DNA of 38,138 nucleotides from a virus: IMG/VR virus record IMGVR_UViG_3300035660_000035, positions 1 through 38,138 of that record; one strand, written 5' to 3'. Shown piece after piece: positions 16,124-23,803 of the stretch. Each line of letters opens with the position of its first letter. The first letter of the stretch is position 1. The notes under the pieces are model-generated. The model did no database searches and was not told the origin of the DNA. It saw nothing but the letters and a program-made list of their open reading frames with translations. The translations under genes were made by a program, and so were the position numbers.

Positions 16124-16758
16124 GCAACCACTTCCGTATCAGTCGTTGTTGTAAATCCAGCTTTCGAGATCCGTAAGTAATAGATGCCCGCGATGAGATT
16201 CTCGAATCGGACCTCGCCATTTATATCGGTGATCTGTTCATCGATGACAATACCATCCATGTCTTCATCGGCAAACAATTTGATGGTTGCTCCTTCGACC
16301 GGTAGATGCGTGTTGGAATTCGTGAGCGTATATTCCAGCGACTTGTCGCCGCCGTTCCCGCCTCCCCAGCGCCCAGATCCATGCACTGCTGATAGCTGTG
16401 TATCGATATTGACCGCGCTTTCCATATCGTCAGAGTCCGTGTCGAATAAACGAATAATGATTGCTTGATCCTCCCACTCCTCCCCTATTGCATCGCAACC
16501 TGTAATGATGACAGGATATTTCTGATCGTCCGATATTAACTCGGCGGCCGTCAGGGGGAGTTCATACAAGCCTGTCGTACCAATTTCCATAGGGATGGCC
16601 GTGGCGGGATTGCTGATGGTCCATTCCCCGCCGGTATGCCGACCGATCTTGAAATCGCCAGCCGACAGGGTCGCACCCGACTTTCGATCTCCACTGCCCG
16701 CTACGATCAACGGGAAGACAATGGATACGGCTACTCCCTGTTTCAAAAAGATTTCCAT
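16120..16758 (-). CDS. Virion accessory protein with C-terminal Ig/prealbumin-like domain
   Basis: A 212-residue protein. The N-terminal half (FKIGRHTGGEWTISNPATAI, PMEIGTTGLYELPLTAAELI) is a beta domain that I associate with BppU-like or structural proteins of phage heads and baseplates. After a Gly/Ser linker (GSGRWGGGNGGDKS) the C-terminus (SLEYTLTNSNTHLPVEGATI, DINGEVRFENLIAGIYYLRI) has the carboxypeptidase-regulatory-like beta-sandwich pattern (VxGxV...TDxxGxYxFxxLxxGxY). Its start codon overlaps the previous stop (TAATG), with GAGAGGAG ahead. It is likely displayed on the virion; no precise role is claimed. Confidence 0.6.
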   Translation of the reverse strand: MEIFLKQGVAVSIVFPLIVAGSGDRKSGATLSAGDFKIGRHTGGEWTISNPATAIPMEIGTTGLYELPLTAAELISDDQKYPVIITGCDAIGEEWEDQAIIIRLFDTDSDDMESAVNIDTQLSAVHGSGRWGGGNGGDKSLEYTLTNSNTHLPVEGATIKLFADEDMDGIVIDEQITDINGEVRFENLIAGIYYLRISKAGFTTTTDTEVVA

Positions 16759-18347
16759 TACATAACTCCTCTCCCGACACCTTCAGCAATACCCGCACCA
16801 ACAGAATGCATTGGCACACCTACGCCACCGAAAACTGCATCTTGGATTGCGAGTGCGGTTGCCACTTCGACCCGTGCCGCAAACATGGTTTTCAACGCTA
16901 CGGGAGTTTCACCAGCCTTACCAGCTTCAACAATGCCTGCAAGGGTAGTCCGCAATCCATTCGATAAGCTCGTGGCAGAAGCTATTTCAATGATACCTGC
17001 AAGAGTAATCAGGAATCGGTTTGAAACGTCTAAGATAGTGCAAGGTTCGATAATGCCGGCAAATGTAGTACGAAGTCCATTCGAGACATCTACAGCATTA
17101 GCCGCTTCCGTAATGCTGGCTCCTAACGGACCTCCAACTAGCTGGCCTTCAACTGTCTCTACCGCATATGCCGTTTCAGTGATGCCAGCATATGTAGTAC
17201 GGAGTCCATTAGCAACAACTACAGCGTTTGCTGCTTCTACAATACCGGCAAGAGTAGTCCGCAGTCCGTTCTGTGTAGCTGCGGCAGAAGCGGTTTCAGT
17301 TATTGAACTGGCTGTAGTTCGCAGCCCGTTTGCAGCAGCGATAACTGTACATGCTTCAGTAATTGCGGCTGCACGAGTTTGAGCCGCCCCTGCAGAGGCA
17401 ATAGCAGAAGCCGCTTCTATAATGCTCGCGGCTCTCATCAAGACAGCACTTTGGGTGGCAGCCGCCGTTGCGGCTTCAGTGATACCGACGGAGACGATGC
17501 GAGACCTATCCTGCACAGTCGTCGCATTAGCGGCCTCTGTAATACTGCTGGCGGTGGTTCGTAGCCCGTTAGCTGCTTCCGCAGCGGACGCTGCTTCTGT
17601 TCTCGCTGCTGCACGTTTTTGTACAGCCGATTGCCCAGTTGTAGCGGAAGCCTCTTCAGTAACACTATCAGTTAGGAGCGGTGCCAAGGCAACATGAACA
17701 GAACGCCACTGTTCTGATGTCGCAATCGTTACTGTGCTGTCTCCAGTTGCACCTGCGGTTGCCTTAATACCTGCTGCTACACCAAAACCACCACCTGCAC
17801 CTGTATTGCTTGTATTATCAACCCCAGTGAGTTCAGCGAACCCAGTTATATTTGCGTTTGTCCAGGCCGAGAATTGCGTGTTGGTAGTATTGGTGTCACG
17901 TGTAGAGCAGCAAATTGCCACAACCAAGCAATTCGGTACCGCAGTGCTAAGTCCGGTCATCGTCCCATTGCCGCTTGCCGCGCCGTTCCCCGCTCCAACC
18001 TGCCACGCGGCTGTACTTGGTCGGCAACCAGAGAAGACGAGCATTTGAGCAGAGCAGTGGTTGAGAACCCCGTCAACCGTTACATTGCCTTCACTCGCCC
18101 CCGCTAGTTTGCCAAATACGGTCAGGGTGGTAACGTAAAGGGCACCAGCGCCTTGCGTCTCCTCGAATATCTTCGTCCAGCCGCTGGGGGTGTTTGGGGT
18201 TCCCGCGAGCGTTGTAGAGTCTGAAGACTCAACGACAATCAGTAAAATGTCGTTAAGTTGAGGAGCATTACCACCAGTTGGAGCAGCAGCGACACAACTA
18301 GTAGTACCCGCAGCCCACGCACCAGCAGAACGAAAGGCGGCACCCAC
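16758..18347 (-). CDS. Virion protein with N-terminal lectin-like domain and 20-residue repeats
   Basis: A 529-residue protein. Residues 1-225 form a beta-rich domain (TLAGTPNTPSGWTKIFEETQ, HCSAQMLVFSGCRP, EQWRSVHVALAPL) like domains found in phage fibre and capsid-decoration proteins. From about residue 232 to 510 lie roughly thirteen repeats of 20 residues (60 bp), pattern ITEAANAxxVxNGLRTTxAG, with one longer unit (ITETAYAVETVEGQLVGGPL). The repeats may form a trimeric stalk or solenoid. The start is GTG with AGGAG 8 nt upstream. It lies among head genes downstream of the coat gene, suggesting a head fibre. Confidence 0.65.
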   Translation of the reverse strand: MGAAFRSAGAWAAGTTSCVAAAPTGGNAPQLNDILLIVVESSDSTTLAGTPNTPSGWTKIFEETQGAGALYVTTLTVFGKLAGASEGNVTVDGVLNHCSAQMLVFSGCRPSTAAWQVGAGNGAASGNGTMTGLSTAVPNCLVVAICCSTRDTNTTNTQFSAWTNANITGFAELTGVDNTSNTGAGGGFGVAAGIKATAGATGDSTVTIATSEQWRSVHVALAPLLTDSVTEEASATTGQSAVQKRAAARTEAASAAEAANGLRTTASSITEAANATTVQDRSRIVSVGITEAATAAATQSAVLMRAASIIEAASAIASAGAAQTRAAAITEACTVIAAANGLRTTASSITETASAAATQNGLRTTLAGIVEAANAVVVANGLRTTYAGITETAYAVETVEGQLVGGPLGASITEAANAVDVSNGLRTTFAGIIEPCTILDVSNRFLITLAGIIEIASATSLSNGLRTTLAGIVEAGKAGETPVALKTMFAARVEVATALAIQDAVFGGVGVPMHSVGAGIAEGVGRGVM

Positions 18348-18362
18348 CCAAATAGCTCCTGT

Positions 18363-18953
18363 TTACAGGCTTGCGGTGTAGCTCACGTTCAGCGTGTCAG
18401 TGTCAACGACTACTTTGTCGCCGCCGGTGAACACGCCGGCAGAGTAAAGCGTTCCAGCCGTGTTGTCGATGGTGCTGACTGCGCCGGTGAAGTAGACCAG
18501 GAAGCATCCTTTGACTGTACCCGCACCGGTGAAGACAAATGACAACGCAGCGGATAGAGCCTTGGAACCGGAGGCGGCCCCAGACCATGCGCAGGTCTTA
18601 CGTGGAGCGGTGTAAGTCGGAGCGTTGGTGGCTCCGGCCTCTTTCCAGGTCCCGTGGGAGGTCATTGTGTCGCCCACCACGGGAACTCCCGTGTAGTCCA
18701 CCGAGCTGATCAGCCCCATGAAGGGGCCAACAACCGTGTAGGCGGCCCCAGCCAGATAGGCGTCCAGCGCCACGTTCTTGCCGACAGTCGCGACTACGTT
18801 TTTGATGGTGTCGCGCCATTTCAGGTTGCCGTCCTTGTCACGGCACTCGACTTCGAAGACGCCTTTGAGCATCAATGCTTCCAGGATTTCGGCCCGACGT
18901 ACAAGATTGGCATCCACAGCGTCTTTTGCATTTGCTTTTTCGTTGGGTAACAT
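18363..18953 (-). CDS. Putative virion structural protein, unknown family
   Basis: A 196-residue protein. The N-terminus (EILEALMLKGVFEVECRDKD, GNLKWRDTIKNVVATVGKNV, ALDAYLAG) resembles a domain I have seen in uncharacterised phage structural genes. The rest is a Thr/Gly/Ala-rich beta region with alternating hydrophobics (ALSAALSFVFTGAGTVKGCF, LVYFTGAVSTIDNTAGTLYS). GAGGAG lies 7 nt before the ATG. It sits between coat protein and the repeat-containing protein, consistent with a head-decoration or head-fibre base. Function not established. Confidence 0.65.
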   Translation of the reverse strand: MLPNEKANAKDAVDANLVRRAEILEALMLKGVFEVECRDKDGNLKWRDTIKNVVATVGKNVALDAYLAGAAYTVVGPFMGLISSVDYTGVPVVGDTMTSHGTWKEAGATNAPTYTAPRKTCAWSGAASGSKALSAALSFVFTGAGTVKGCFLVYFTGAVSTIDNTAGTLYSAGVFTGGDKVVVDTDTLNVSYTASL

Positions 18954-18969
18954 TTCATTACTCCTCTTC

Positions 18970-19077
18970 TTATAGATACATCCACCAACCGCCTTTGAAA
19001 TGAGACATTGGTTCCGGCGCGCCAGGCTGAATTCCTGCCGCCATCAAGAAAGATTCGATGACGGCAGGGGAACTCAC
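18970..19077 (-). CDS. Small protein, 35 residues
   Basis: A short reading frame filling an otherwise empty gap. It runs from a GTG four bases after the previous stop to a TAA beside the next gene's ribosome site. Translation: MSSPAVIESFLMAAGIQPGA, PEPMSHFKGGWWMYL. The helical start and aromatic end look protein-like, but there is no good ribosome site and no recognised family. Coupled translation is possible. Confidence 0.4.
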   Translation of the reverse strand: MSSPAVIESFLMAAGIQPGAPEPMSHFKGGWWMYL

Positions 19078-19080
19078 GGG

Positions 19081-19281
19081 TTATTTGCCCTTGCCCTTGC
19101 CCTTCAGGATGGCAAGCGCAGGTGCGACAGGCGCAGGTGTGGCAGGTTTCTCCTCCGGCTCTTCTTTTTGCGGCTTGCGACTGAACTCTTTCCAGCCCGC
19201 GGCAAGATATTCCTGCACCTTCTCGCCAGGCACATTCATCCGGTCGAAGCCGCATTCCATCAGTACTAATTCAGTAGCCAT
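19081..19281 (-). CDS. Small basic-tailed head-region protein
   Basis: A 66-residue protein: MATELVLMECGFDRMNVPGE, KVQEYLAAGWKEFSRKPQKE, then an acidic/Pro-Ala linker and a Lys/Gly tail (ILKGKGKGK). The ATG at 19281 has GGGAGG 5 nt upstream, which decides this start over an upstream one at 19314 inside the coat gene. Small proteins of this shape (a 'V...YLAAGWKEF' helix plus a low-complexity tail) occur just after coat genes in many siphoviruses. The role is unknown, perhaps DNA binding within the head. Confidence 0.7.
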   Translation of the reverse strand: MATELVLMECGFDRMNVPGEKVQEYLAAGWKEFSRKPQKEEPEEKPATPAPVAPALAILKGKGKGK

Positions 19282-19294
19282 GTCAACCTCCCGG

Positions 19295-20446
19295 TTAACC
19301 AAGCAGGATGGCAATGTGCTCTGGCTTGATCACCTTGACGCCCCACGCAACGGACACGTGGTAGACGATCATGCGGAATCCAGGATATGCGGCAAAGTCG
19401 AAGCTCATGCCGCTGACCGGATCTTCGATCACCATGTGATCGATCGCCAGGTCGCCTTCCTTTGGGACGGCGGGCAGGCGGGTGGCCAGCAGGATGGCGT
19501 TGCGTGAGAAACCTACGTTGGCTACATGGGTGGCGATAAAGGTGATGGCCACGTCATTCGCCAAGGCTTTTCTTAACCCCGGCGCGCCTAGCACGATATC
19601 GCCATCGCCATCCCCGGCAAAGCCGGTGGAGACGACGTATTGGTTCGTGTCACCTGCAAAGGTGATCACGTCGCCTGCCAGGAACGTCCCTGTGCCCACT
19701 TCCACGTGGATGGTCGTATCGCCGATGGCGTATCCCGCGATCAGGTCCACGTTATAGTTGGCGCCGGTGCCCTTGGTAAAGGTCTTGACCTGGGCGGATT
19801 CCCGAATGGCAAAGTTGTGCAGGTCGAGCAGGGTGCCACGCCGCAGGAGCGACGTGTCGCCAGCCTCGTTGGCCTTGGTCAACTGCGCCAGGGTGCGCAA
19901 TGCCGCCCCGGCCGTGGTGTTGATGATCAAATGGCGGTCCGAAGCAGGCGTGCCGTTATCATCCAGGATCTTCTTGATGTTAGCAGGATCTACCAGGTTG
20001 GTCGCGAACGGGGTCGTGGTAGCCGCCCCATAGGCACGCGATGCGCCTTTGTGAGCTGCATCGGCCAGATCGGACTCGATCTCGTTGACGGCTGCGCGGA
20101 TCGCCTGGGCGATCTGGTCCTGTTGGATCGTCAGGAAACCGGGCCCGTAATTCATCGCCTTCTGCTCTTCCCCGCTCCAAGAGAACGGGAAATAGCGTGA
20201 TTTGCTGATGGTCACGTCTTTATTCGTAATCGTTTGATCAGCGGCGGACGGCAGAGCCATCGCAGGCGTGACGTTACCTCCCGCAGCATTCGCGGGGGCT
20301 ACTGGGCCGCGCAGGGTCTGACCCATAGCCACCTGGTCGGCTTTGGAATCGCGCGCCACTGCGGGGATGAACCCGACCAGTTCGCGGCTGACAACGTCCA
20401 GCGCTGCGTAGATGTCGGGGATTAGGTTGGTAAGGGAGTTAGCCAT
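19295..20446 (-). CDS. Major capsid protein, P22 coat-like
   Basis: A 383-residue coat protein. The N-terminus (MANSLTNLIPDIYAALDVVS, RELVGFIPAVARD) and central SKSRYFPFSWSGEEQKAMNY resemble the P22 coat (gp5) family. ALRTLAQLTKANEAGDTSLL and GTLLDLHNFAIRESAQVKTF are the family's conserved A-domain-like segments. Residues about 232-290 (LIAGYAIGDTTIHVEVGTGT, FLAGDVITFAGDTNQYVVST) form an inserted beta domain, as P22-type coats have. It ends in FRMIVYHVSVAWGVKVIKPE. It lies directly after the scaffold-like gene. It should assemble an icosahedral HK97-fold shell. Confidence 0.88.
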   Translation of the reverse strand: MANSLTNLIPDIYAALDVVSRELVGFIPAVARDSKADQVAMGQTLRGPVAPANAAGGNVTPAMALPSAADQTITNKDVTISKSRYFPFSWSGEEQKAMNYGPGFLTIQQDQIAQAIRAAVNEIESDLADAAHKGASRAYGAATTTPFATNLVDPANIKKILDDNGTPASDRHLIINTTAGAALRTLAQLTKANEAGDTSLLRRGTLLDLHNFAIRESAQVKTFTKGTGANYNVDLIAGYAIGDTTIHVEVGTGTFLAGDVITFAGDTNQYVVSTGFAGDGDGDIVLGAPGLRKALANDVAITFIATHVANVGFSRNAILLATRLPAVPKEGDLAIDHMVIEDPVSGMSFDFAAYPGFRMIVYHVSVAWGVKVIKPEHIAILLG

Positions 20447-20484
20447 TTTGATTTACCTCGCTTTTTATTAGATTGTCGTTGTTG

Positions 20485-20850
20485 TTAGTCAACGACTTTG
20501 CCGCCGGAAAGAGCGAATTTCCTCTTTTCGACAGCATTGAGCACCTCGAAATCGGTGCGCTTCATCACCCCCTTGGGCTGATCGCTTTCGGGAGTGAGGG
20601 GGGTATCGGAAACGGGGACGAAGTTCCTGGCCACGTCGCTGGGTTGAGCCGCCTTTTTCATCGAATCATACAGCTTCAGGGCTTCGTCGGCCTTGTTCTG
20701 AGCCTCGTCCAGCGCGGGGCGCAGAGCAAGCGCCTTCTCTTTGCTTTCTGCCGTTCCCTCTTGGAAGTGCGCATCGCATTCATTCGCAATGCGCTTGACT
20801 TCCGCATCCGTCATAAGGACGGCGTCGTGATAGGGTTTTAGGTCAAGCAT
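20485..20850 (-). CDS. Scaffold-like coiled-coil protein
   Basis: A 121-residue, highly charged helical protein (DAEVKRIANECDAHFQEGTA, ESKEKALALRPALDEAQNKA, DEALKLYDSMKKAAQ) with a short C-terminal segment (RTDFEVLNAVEKRKFALSGG) that could contact the coat. It lies between the ClpP-like protease and the coat gene, the usual scaffold position, and overlaps the protease gene by 8 nt. It is small for a scaffold, so it may act as a delta-domain-like helper. Assigned by position and composition only. Confidence 0.6.
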   Translation of the reverse strand: MLDLKPYHDAVLMTDAEVKRIANECDAHFQEGTAESKEKALALRPALDEAQNKADEALKLYDSMKKAAQPSDVARNFVPVSDTPLTPESDQPKGVMKRTDFEVLNAVEKRKFALSGGKVVD

Positions 20851-21919
20851 GGGAATTCTCCTTTTCTAAGATTTGATTGACTCGTTCACGCAGGGTCTGC
20901 GCCTCGCGTTCGTTGTCATCCGTCCACGTGCTGCTGCGCAGCGCTGGAGCTTGCGCAGCAAATTGCTCGAGCAGCGCGGGCGGGACATTTGCATAATTTC
21001 GCAGGGTATTGACGAAGGCAACATTGCTCACGTTGGACTTCTGGCCGCCCTGGATAACCTCGTCGGCAAAACCAAAATCAACCGCCTGCCGCGCGCTCAT
21101 CCAGGTTTCATCCGCCATCATGCGGGAGAGCTTGTCTTCGCTTAAACCTGTTTTGGCGGCATACACCGGCAGGATGCCATCCTTGATATTCTTGAGGTCG
21201 TCGTGATACTTGCCGAGCGTCTCGATATCGAGAACGGCGAAGAAAAACACCACGGCCGGATCGTGGATCATCATGTAGGCCGTATCCATGATCATCACGG
21301 TCTTGGCAGCCATCGTGACCACTACCGCCGCGCTGGCAGCCATGCCATCGACTTGCGCCGTGATCTCGCCCGGGTACTCGGTCATGGTGGCGCGCATCAC
21401 GCTGGCGGCAATGATGTCCCCGCCGGGTGAATTGATCTTGATCAGCACCGGCCCGCCTTTGCCGATGGCGTACAGGTCATCCTTGAACTTCTTCGGTGTG
21501 ATGTCGTCCTCGCACCAGGAATATTCCGAGATCACGCCATACAGTTCCAGTTCTGCCTGGCCGCTCTCGCTTTCGGCGGCGTTCATGAACCGCCAGAATG
21601 GCTCGTAGGGTTGGGCAGTCCCATCGAAACAGCGGAACGGAACTCGGTTGGATTTGTTTTCCGTGGCCGGCTCGAAGAGCTTGCCGTCATGCGCTTTGCA
21701 ATGCTTGCGCGCCTGGGCCTCGGTCCAGATTGTTTTGTCATACCGATGGGCCTGCGTATCCGATGAATCATCATCGCGGTAACCGATGATCAGGTCGTAT
21801 GGTTTACCCGTGGCCTTATAGCCATCCTTATCGTTCTCGTCTTTTACGTGTTTGGTGAAAAAACGAACAAACTGGTCCGGGTCCAACAATCGGCACGAGT
21901 GTTCATTTGGGTATGGCAT
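20843..21919 (-). CDS. ClpP-like prohead protease with N-terminal extra domain
   Basis: A 358-residue head maturation protease. Residues about 120-290 form a ClpP/crotonase-fold serine protease: PVLIKINSPGGDIIAASVM (oxyanion region), Ser196 in GMAASAAVV, His219 in MMIHDPA and probably Asp270 in MADETWMSA. Residues 1-100 form a separate module (MPYPNEHSCRLLDPDQFVRF, then a YDLIIGYRDDDSSDTQAHRY segment and WTEAQARKHCKAHDGKLFEP) that I know as a conserved domain near protease or portal genes in other phages; here it is fused. The ATG at 21919 has AGGAGG 6 nt upstream, deciding against an upstream start at 21952. It overlaps the portal 3' end. Confidence 0.9.
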   Translation of the reverse strand: MPYPNEHSCRLLDPDQFVRFFTKHVKDENDKDGYKATGKPYDLIIGYRDDDSSDTQAHRYDKTIWTEAQARKHCKAHDGKLFEPATENKSNRVPFRCFDGTAQPYEPFWRFMNAAESESGQAELELYGVISEYSWCEDDITPKKFKDDLYAIGKGGPVLIKINSPGGDIIAASVMRATMTEYPGEITAQVDGMAASAAVVVTMAAKTVMIMDTAYMMIHDPAVVFFFAVLDIETLGKYHDDLKNIKDGILPVYAAKTGLSEDKLSRMMADETWMSARQAVDFGFADEVIQGGQKSNVSNVAFVNTLRNYANVPPALLEQFAAQAPALRSSTWTDDNEREAQTLRERVNQILEKENSHA

Positions 21920-23135
21920 TATTTGCCTCCTGGTCCGTTCCGATCGGTGCAAAATTCTTGGTCATATAATGCAAATCGCCTTCCGGATATCCGGATACGT
22001 CATCTTTCTCGATGCACTGGTTGGGCGTCCGCTGCGCGCTGCGGATCAAAATTTCATTTGCCTCCGCCCGTTCCTTGGCCTTCATGCGCAAGAGCGACTC
22101 CCGGATGAACTTGAAGTAAGTATTGCCTTGCTCGGCCTGGCTCAGCCAGCGGATCCGCGCCGCTTCCTCGAAAGGTACCAGGTAAGCATCCAGCGTGCCT
22201 TGCAGATATTCGATGTACTTTTGCTCGTTCGAGTTGTAGGATTCTTTGCCCCGGTTGAGCATGTGCTCGGGCAGCCCGAAGAAGTTGCAGATGTCCCGGT
22301 CCGTCGCGTCGATCGATTCCAGGAACTGCGCGTCCGCGGGCTTCATCGAGACCGGCTCGAATTTGGTCACGCGGCTGTCGAATACAGCCAGGCGAAAAGC
22401 GTTGTCTGTACCGCCGATCGCATCCCCGTAACTCTTGCGGTATGCCTTGCGCCCCTCTTCATCAGTCTGGCCCGTGATCTGGATGTAAGCCGCCGGGTTC
22501 AGCCCCTGCGAGTAGAAATTGCTTTGTGTCTTTCGCGCCGCCAGTTGGCAACCAAAGGTCTCGCGCGCGAACGCGATAACGCCTTTACCCATGAAGCCGG
22601 TGCTGTCTGGGTTGATCAGTAGGTGCAGGATCTCCACCGCCGGAATATATTCGGACTTGCCATTGCTGAAAGTATGATGGTACCAGAGGCCGCCTTCCAG
22701 ATCGAACACCGGCCTGGTGCGGTCCGCGGGTAGAATCAGCAGTTGCCGGGGTCCCACCATCGGCTGCCAGACGTAGGAATTGCCATAGAAGAGCAGCCAT
22801 TCTATAAATGCTTTTTTAAATTGGAACGGCGTCCACCCCCATTCGTTCGGACTGACCTGCAGCAGGTAAGCCATGTTCCGAGTCACCGCGTCCGGCTGGA
22901 CCTGCTCGATTTGCCCACCTATTCGCCTCATCATCTGGAAGGGCATTTTCGCCACGTCGTCCGAGATGACATTCTTGCAGCGATAAGCTGTCGCGAGCGC
23001 CAGCGAACCCTCCACCGTGACCCGCTCGCCGGACTTCGACTCATAGCCGTACCTCGAGCCGTAATCCGGCCGCGGTGAGGCCTGGGTGTCTTCCTTGATT
23101 TTGGGATTGGCACTCAATAAATTACTTAGCAACAT
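21903..23135 (-). CDS. Portal protein, HK97 family
   Basis: A 410-residue protein that forms the dodecameric DNA channel at the capsid vertex. Family marks are ALATAYRCKNVISDDVAKMP near the start, then LLFYGNSYVWQPMVGPRQLL, LLINPDSTGFMGKGVIAFAR, and FLESIDATDRDICNFFGLPE with HMLNRGKESYNSNEQKYIEY, the conserved 'I...FGVP..LL......YSN.EQ....' helix. Length is normal. The ATG at 23135 begins MLLSNLL; an upstream start at 23156 lacks a better ribosome site. It overlaps the small membrane protein gene upstream and the protease gene downstream. Confidence 0.92.
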   Translation of the reverse strand: MLLSNLLSANPKIKEDTQASPRPDYGSRYGYESKSGERVTVEGSLALATAYRCKNVISDDVAKMPFQMMRRIGGQIEQVQPDAVTRNMAYLLQVSPNEWGWTPFQFKKAFIEWLLFYGNSYVWQPMVGPRQLLILPADRTRPVFDLEGGLWYHHTFSNGKSEYIPAVEILHLLINPDSTGFMGKGVIAFARETFGCQLAARKTQSNFYSQGLNPAAYIQITGQTDEEGRKAYRKSYGDAIGGTDNAFRLAVFDSRVTKFEPVSMKPADAQFLESIDATDRDICNFFGLPEHMLNRGKESYNSNEQKYIEYLQGTLDAYLVPFEEAARIRWLSQAEQGNTYFKFIRESLLRMKAKERAEANEILIRSAQRTPNQCIEKDDVSGYPEGDLHYMTKNFAPIGTDQEANNAIPK

Positions 23136-23310
23136 GGTCTGCCTTCGCCTTCCCAATCAGCGCGCCGACCAGCATCCCGGCCACGATGCAAAATGCACCG
23201 GCCACGAACCACGTGGCCGCGGGGCACAGCGCATACGTGCCAATGCAGATCAGCAAGGCGCCGAGCAGGAACAGAAGATCGTCGAGGTAACGGGATAAAA
23301 GACTTTTCAC
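23122..23310 (-). CDS. Small membrane protein at head of late operon
   Basis: A 62-residue protein from a GTG at 23310: MKSLLSRYLDDLLFLLGALL, ICIGTYALCPAATWFVAGAF, CIVAGMLVGALIGKAKADHV. It has two membrane helices with a short loop. Small proteins of this pattern (RYLxDLLxLxG...G...L.PAAxW...G) precede portal genes in other phages; I do not know their job. The frame is open further upstream to 23385, but that part would be encoded by the intrinsic terminator at 23336-23362, so the later start is preferred. It is the first gene of the 20-kb late operon. Confidence 0.65.
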   Translation of the reverse strand: MKSLLSRYLDDLLFLLGALLICIGTYALCPAATWFVAGAFCIVAGMLVGALIGKAKADHVAK

Positions 23311-23335
23311 ACTTTTGGCCCATAAAAAGCAAAAA

Positions 23336-23362
23336 CGCCAACGGGAAGTTTTCCCGTTGGCG
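23336..23362 (-). terminator. Intrinsic terminator inside late-operon leader
   Basis: CGCCAACGGGAA (23336-23347), loop GTT, TTCCCGTTGGCG (23351-23362): a perfect 12-bp stem followed on the - strand by TTTTTGCTTTTTA. It lies between the late promoter and the first late gene, so late transcription requires read-through. It begins exactly 15 nt after the conserved hairpin element at 23378-23395. Confidence 0.85.
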
Positions 23363-23377
23363 CTCGTCTCCAACCAT

Positions 23378-23395
23378 AACCGCACAAGAGCGGTC
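23378..23395 (-). promoter_or_regulatory. Late leader element, copy B (antitermination-like)
   Basis: On the - strand GACCGCTCTTGTGCGGTT can fold as a 6-bp stem with a TCTTGT loop. It differs from the copy at 28147-28164 at two positions (T for G in the loop, T for C at the end). The 15 nt that follow (ATGGTTGGAGACGAG) also partly match copy A. Sequence conservation here, against unrelated terminator stems, suggests this is the recognised part. Confidence 0.65.
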
Positions 23396-23410
23396 AGCTC
23401 AATTGCAAAT

Positions 23411-23439
23411 AGTTTAGCACGTAATTTCTAAAAAAGCAA
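23411..23439 (-). promoter_or_regulatory. Promoter of head/tail late operon
   Basis: On the - strand TTGCTT (23434-23439), 17 bp, TAAACT (23411-23416), with TG one base ahead of the -10 (TGC-TAAACT, extended -10). The expected start of transcription is near 23404, about 9 nt before the leader hairpin. Confidence 0.6.
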
Positions 23440-23474
23440 TAGCTTTTTCCTTGCAAACCAGAATTCTTCAACCC

Positions 23475-23503
23475 TTGACATACCTTCATTCTGAAGTTAT
23501 AAT
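23475..23503 (+). promoter_or_regulatory. Consensus sigma-70 promoter with internal operator
   Basis: TTGACA (23475-23480), 17-bp spacer, TATAAT (23498-23503): a perfect match to the vegetative consensus. The spacer contains the inverted repeat CTTCA-TTC-TGAAG (23484-23496), a plausible operator for the ribbon-helix-helix protein encoded next. The expected start site (about 23510) coincides with the A of the ATG, so the transcript is likely leaderless. Confidence 0.8.
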
Positions 23504-23509
23504 GCAGCC

Positions 23510-23668
23510 ATGAAAAATTTTACACTCAGGATCTTTGAAGCTCTCCATGAAGCACTTATAAAATGCGCAGCGAGAAATCGCCGGAGTTTGAACGGTGAAA
23601 TAATTCATGCCTTGATAGAATATGTGCGAAACGAGGGTTTCAATGTCAAAGAAGAAAAAGAAGTCTGA
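23510..23668 (+). CDS. Ribbon-helix-helix (Arc/MetJ-type) DNA-binding protein
   Basis: A 52-residue protein: MKNFTLRIFEALHEALIKCA, ARNRRSLNGEIIHALIEYVR, NEGFNVKEEKEV. Residues 3-8 (NFTLRI) would be the DNA-contacting beta strand, followed by two helices joined by RRSLNGE, the classic Arc turn (SLNxEI). It probably acts as a dimer on the inverted repeat inside its own promoter, giving autorepression. It heads a + strand island set within - strand late genes. It is a regulator, or alternatively the antitoxin of a pair, but the next gene does not look like a known toxin. The fold call is strong; the target is inferred. Confidence 0.85.
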   Translation: MKNFTLRIFEALHEALIKCAARNRRSLNGEIIHALIEYVRNEGFNVKEEKEV

Positions 23669-23679
23669 TTTAACGCATC

Positions 23680-23714
23680 GAGCCTAGAAAGCGTTATTAG
23701 CGCTTCCTAGGCTC
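23680..23714 (+). terminator. Long hairpin after RHH gene
   Basis: GAGCCTAGAAAGCG (23680-23693) pairs with CGCTTCCTAGGCTC (23701-23714), 13 of 14 positions, around a 7-nt loop. It lies 11 nt after the RHH stop. No T-tract follows, so termination would be partial or factor-dependent; it may instead be an mRNA-protecting stem. Confidence 0.5.
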
Positions 23715-23720
23715 TAGCCA

Positions 23721-23803
23721 CCGCCGTGAGATAGCCACGACGCAGGCTGTGATGAATTTTATCACACACACGGCGGACCAACCCCAAGAGGAGGCTCGCC
23801 GTG
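23721..23803 (+). promoter_or_regulatory. Possible RNA switch controlling the 23801 gene
   Basis: CACGGCGG (23769-23776) can pair with CCGCCGTG upstream (23721-23728), enclosing a second stem TGTGAT/ATCACA (23748-23753, 23761-23766). Alternatively its first seven bases can pair with CGCCGTG at 23797-23803, which includes the GTG start codon and loops out the ribosome site AGAGGAGG (23788-23795). The two folds are mutually exclusive: one leaves the start free, the other hides it. A thermosensor, ligand switch or protein-binding leader would look like this. The pairing is seen; regulation is inferred. Confidence 0.45.

Noticed and set aside
23748-23766. TGTGAT...ATCACA as a CRP operator
   Set aside because: The half-sites TGTGA and TCACA are 9 bp apart instead of 6, and the arms fit better as an RNA stem inside a larger leader fold.
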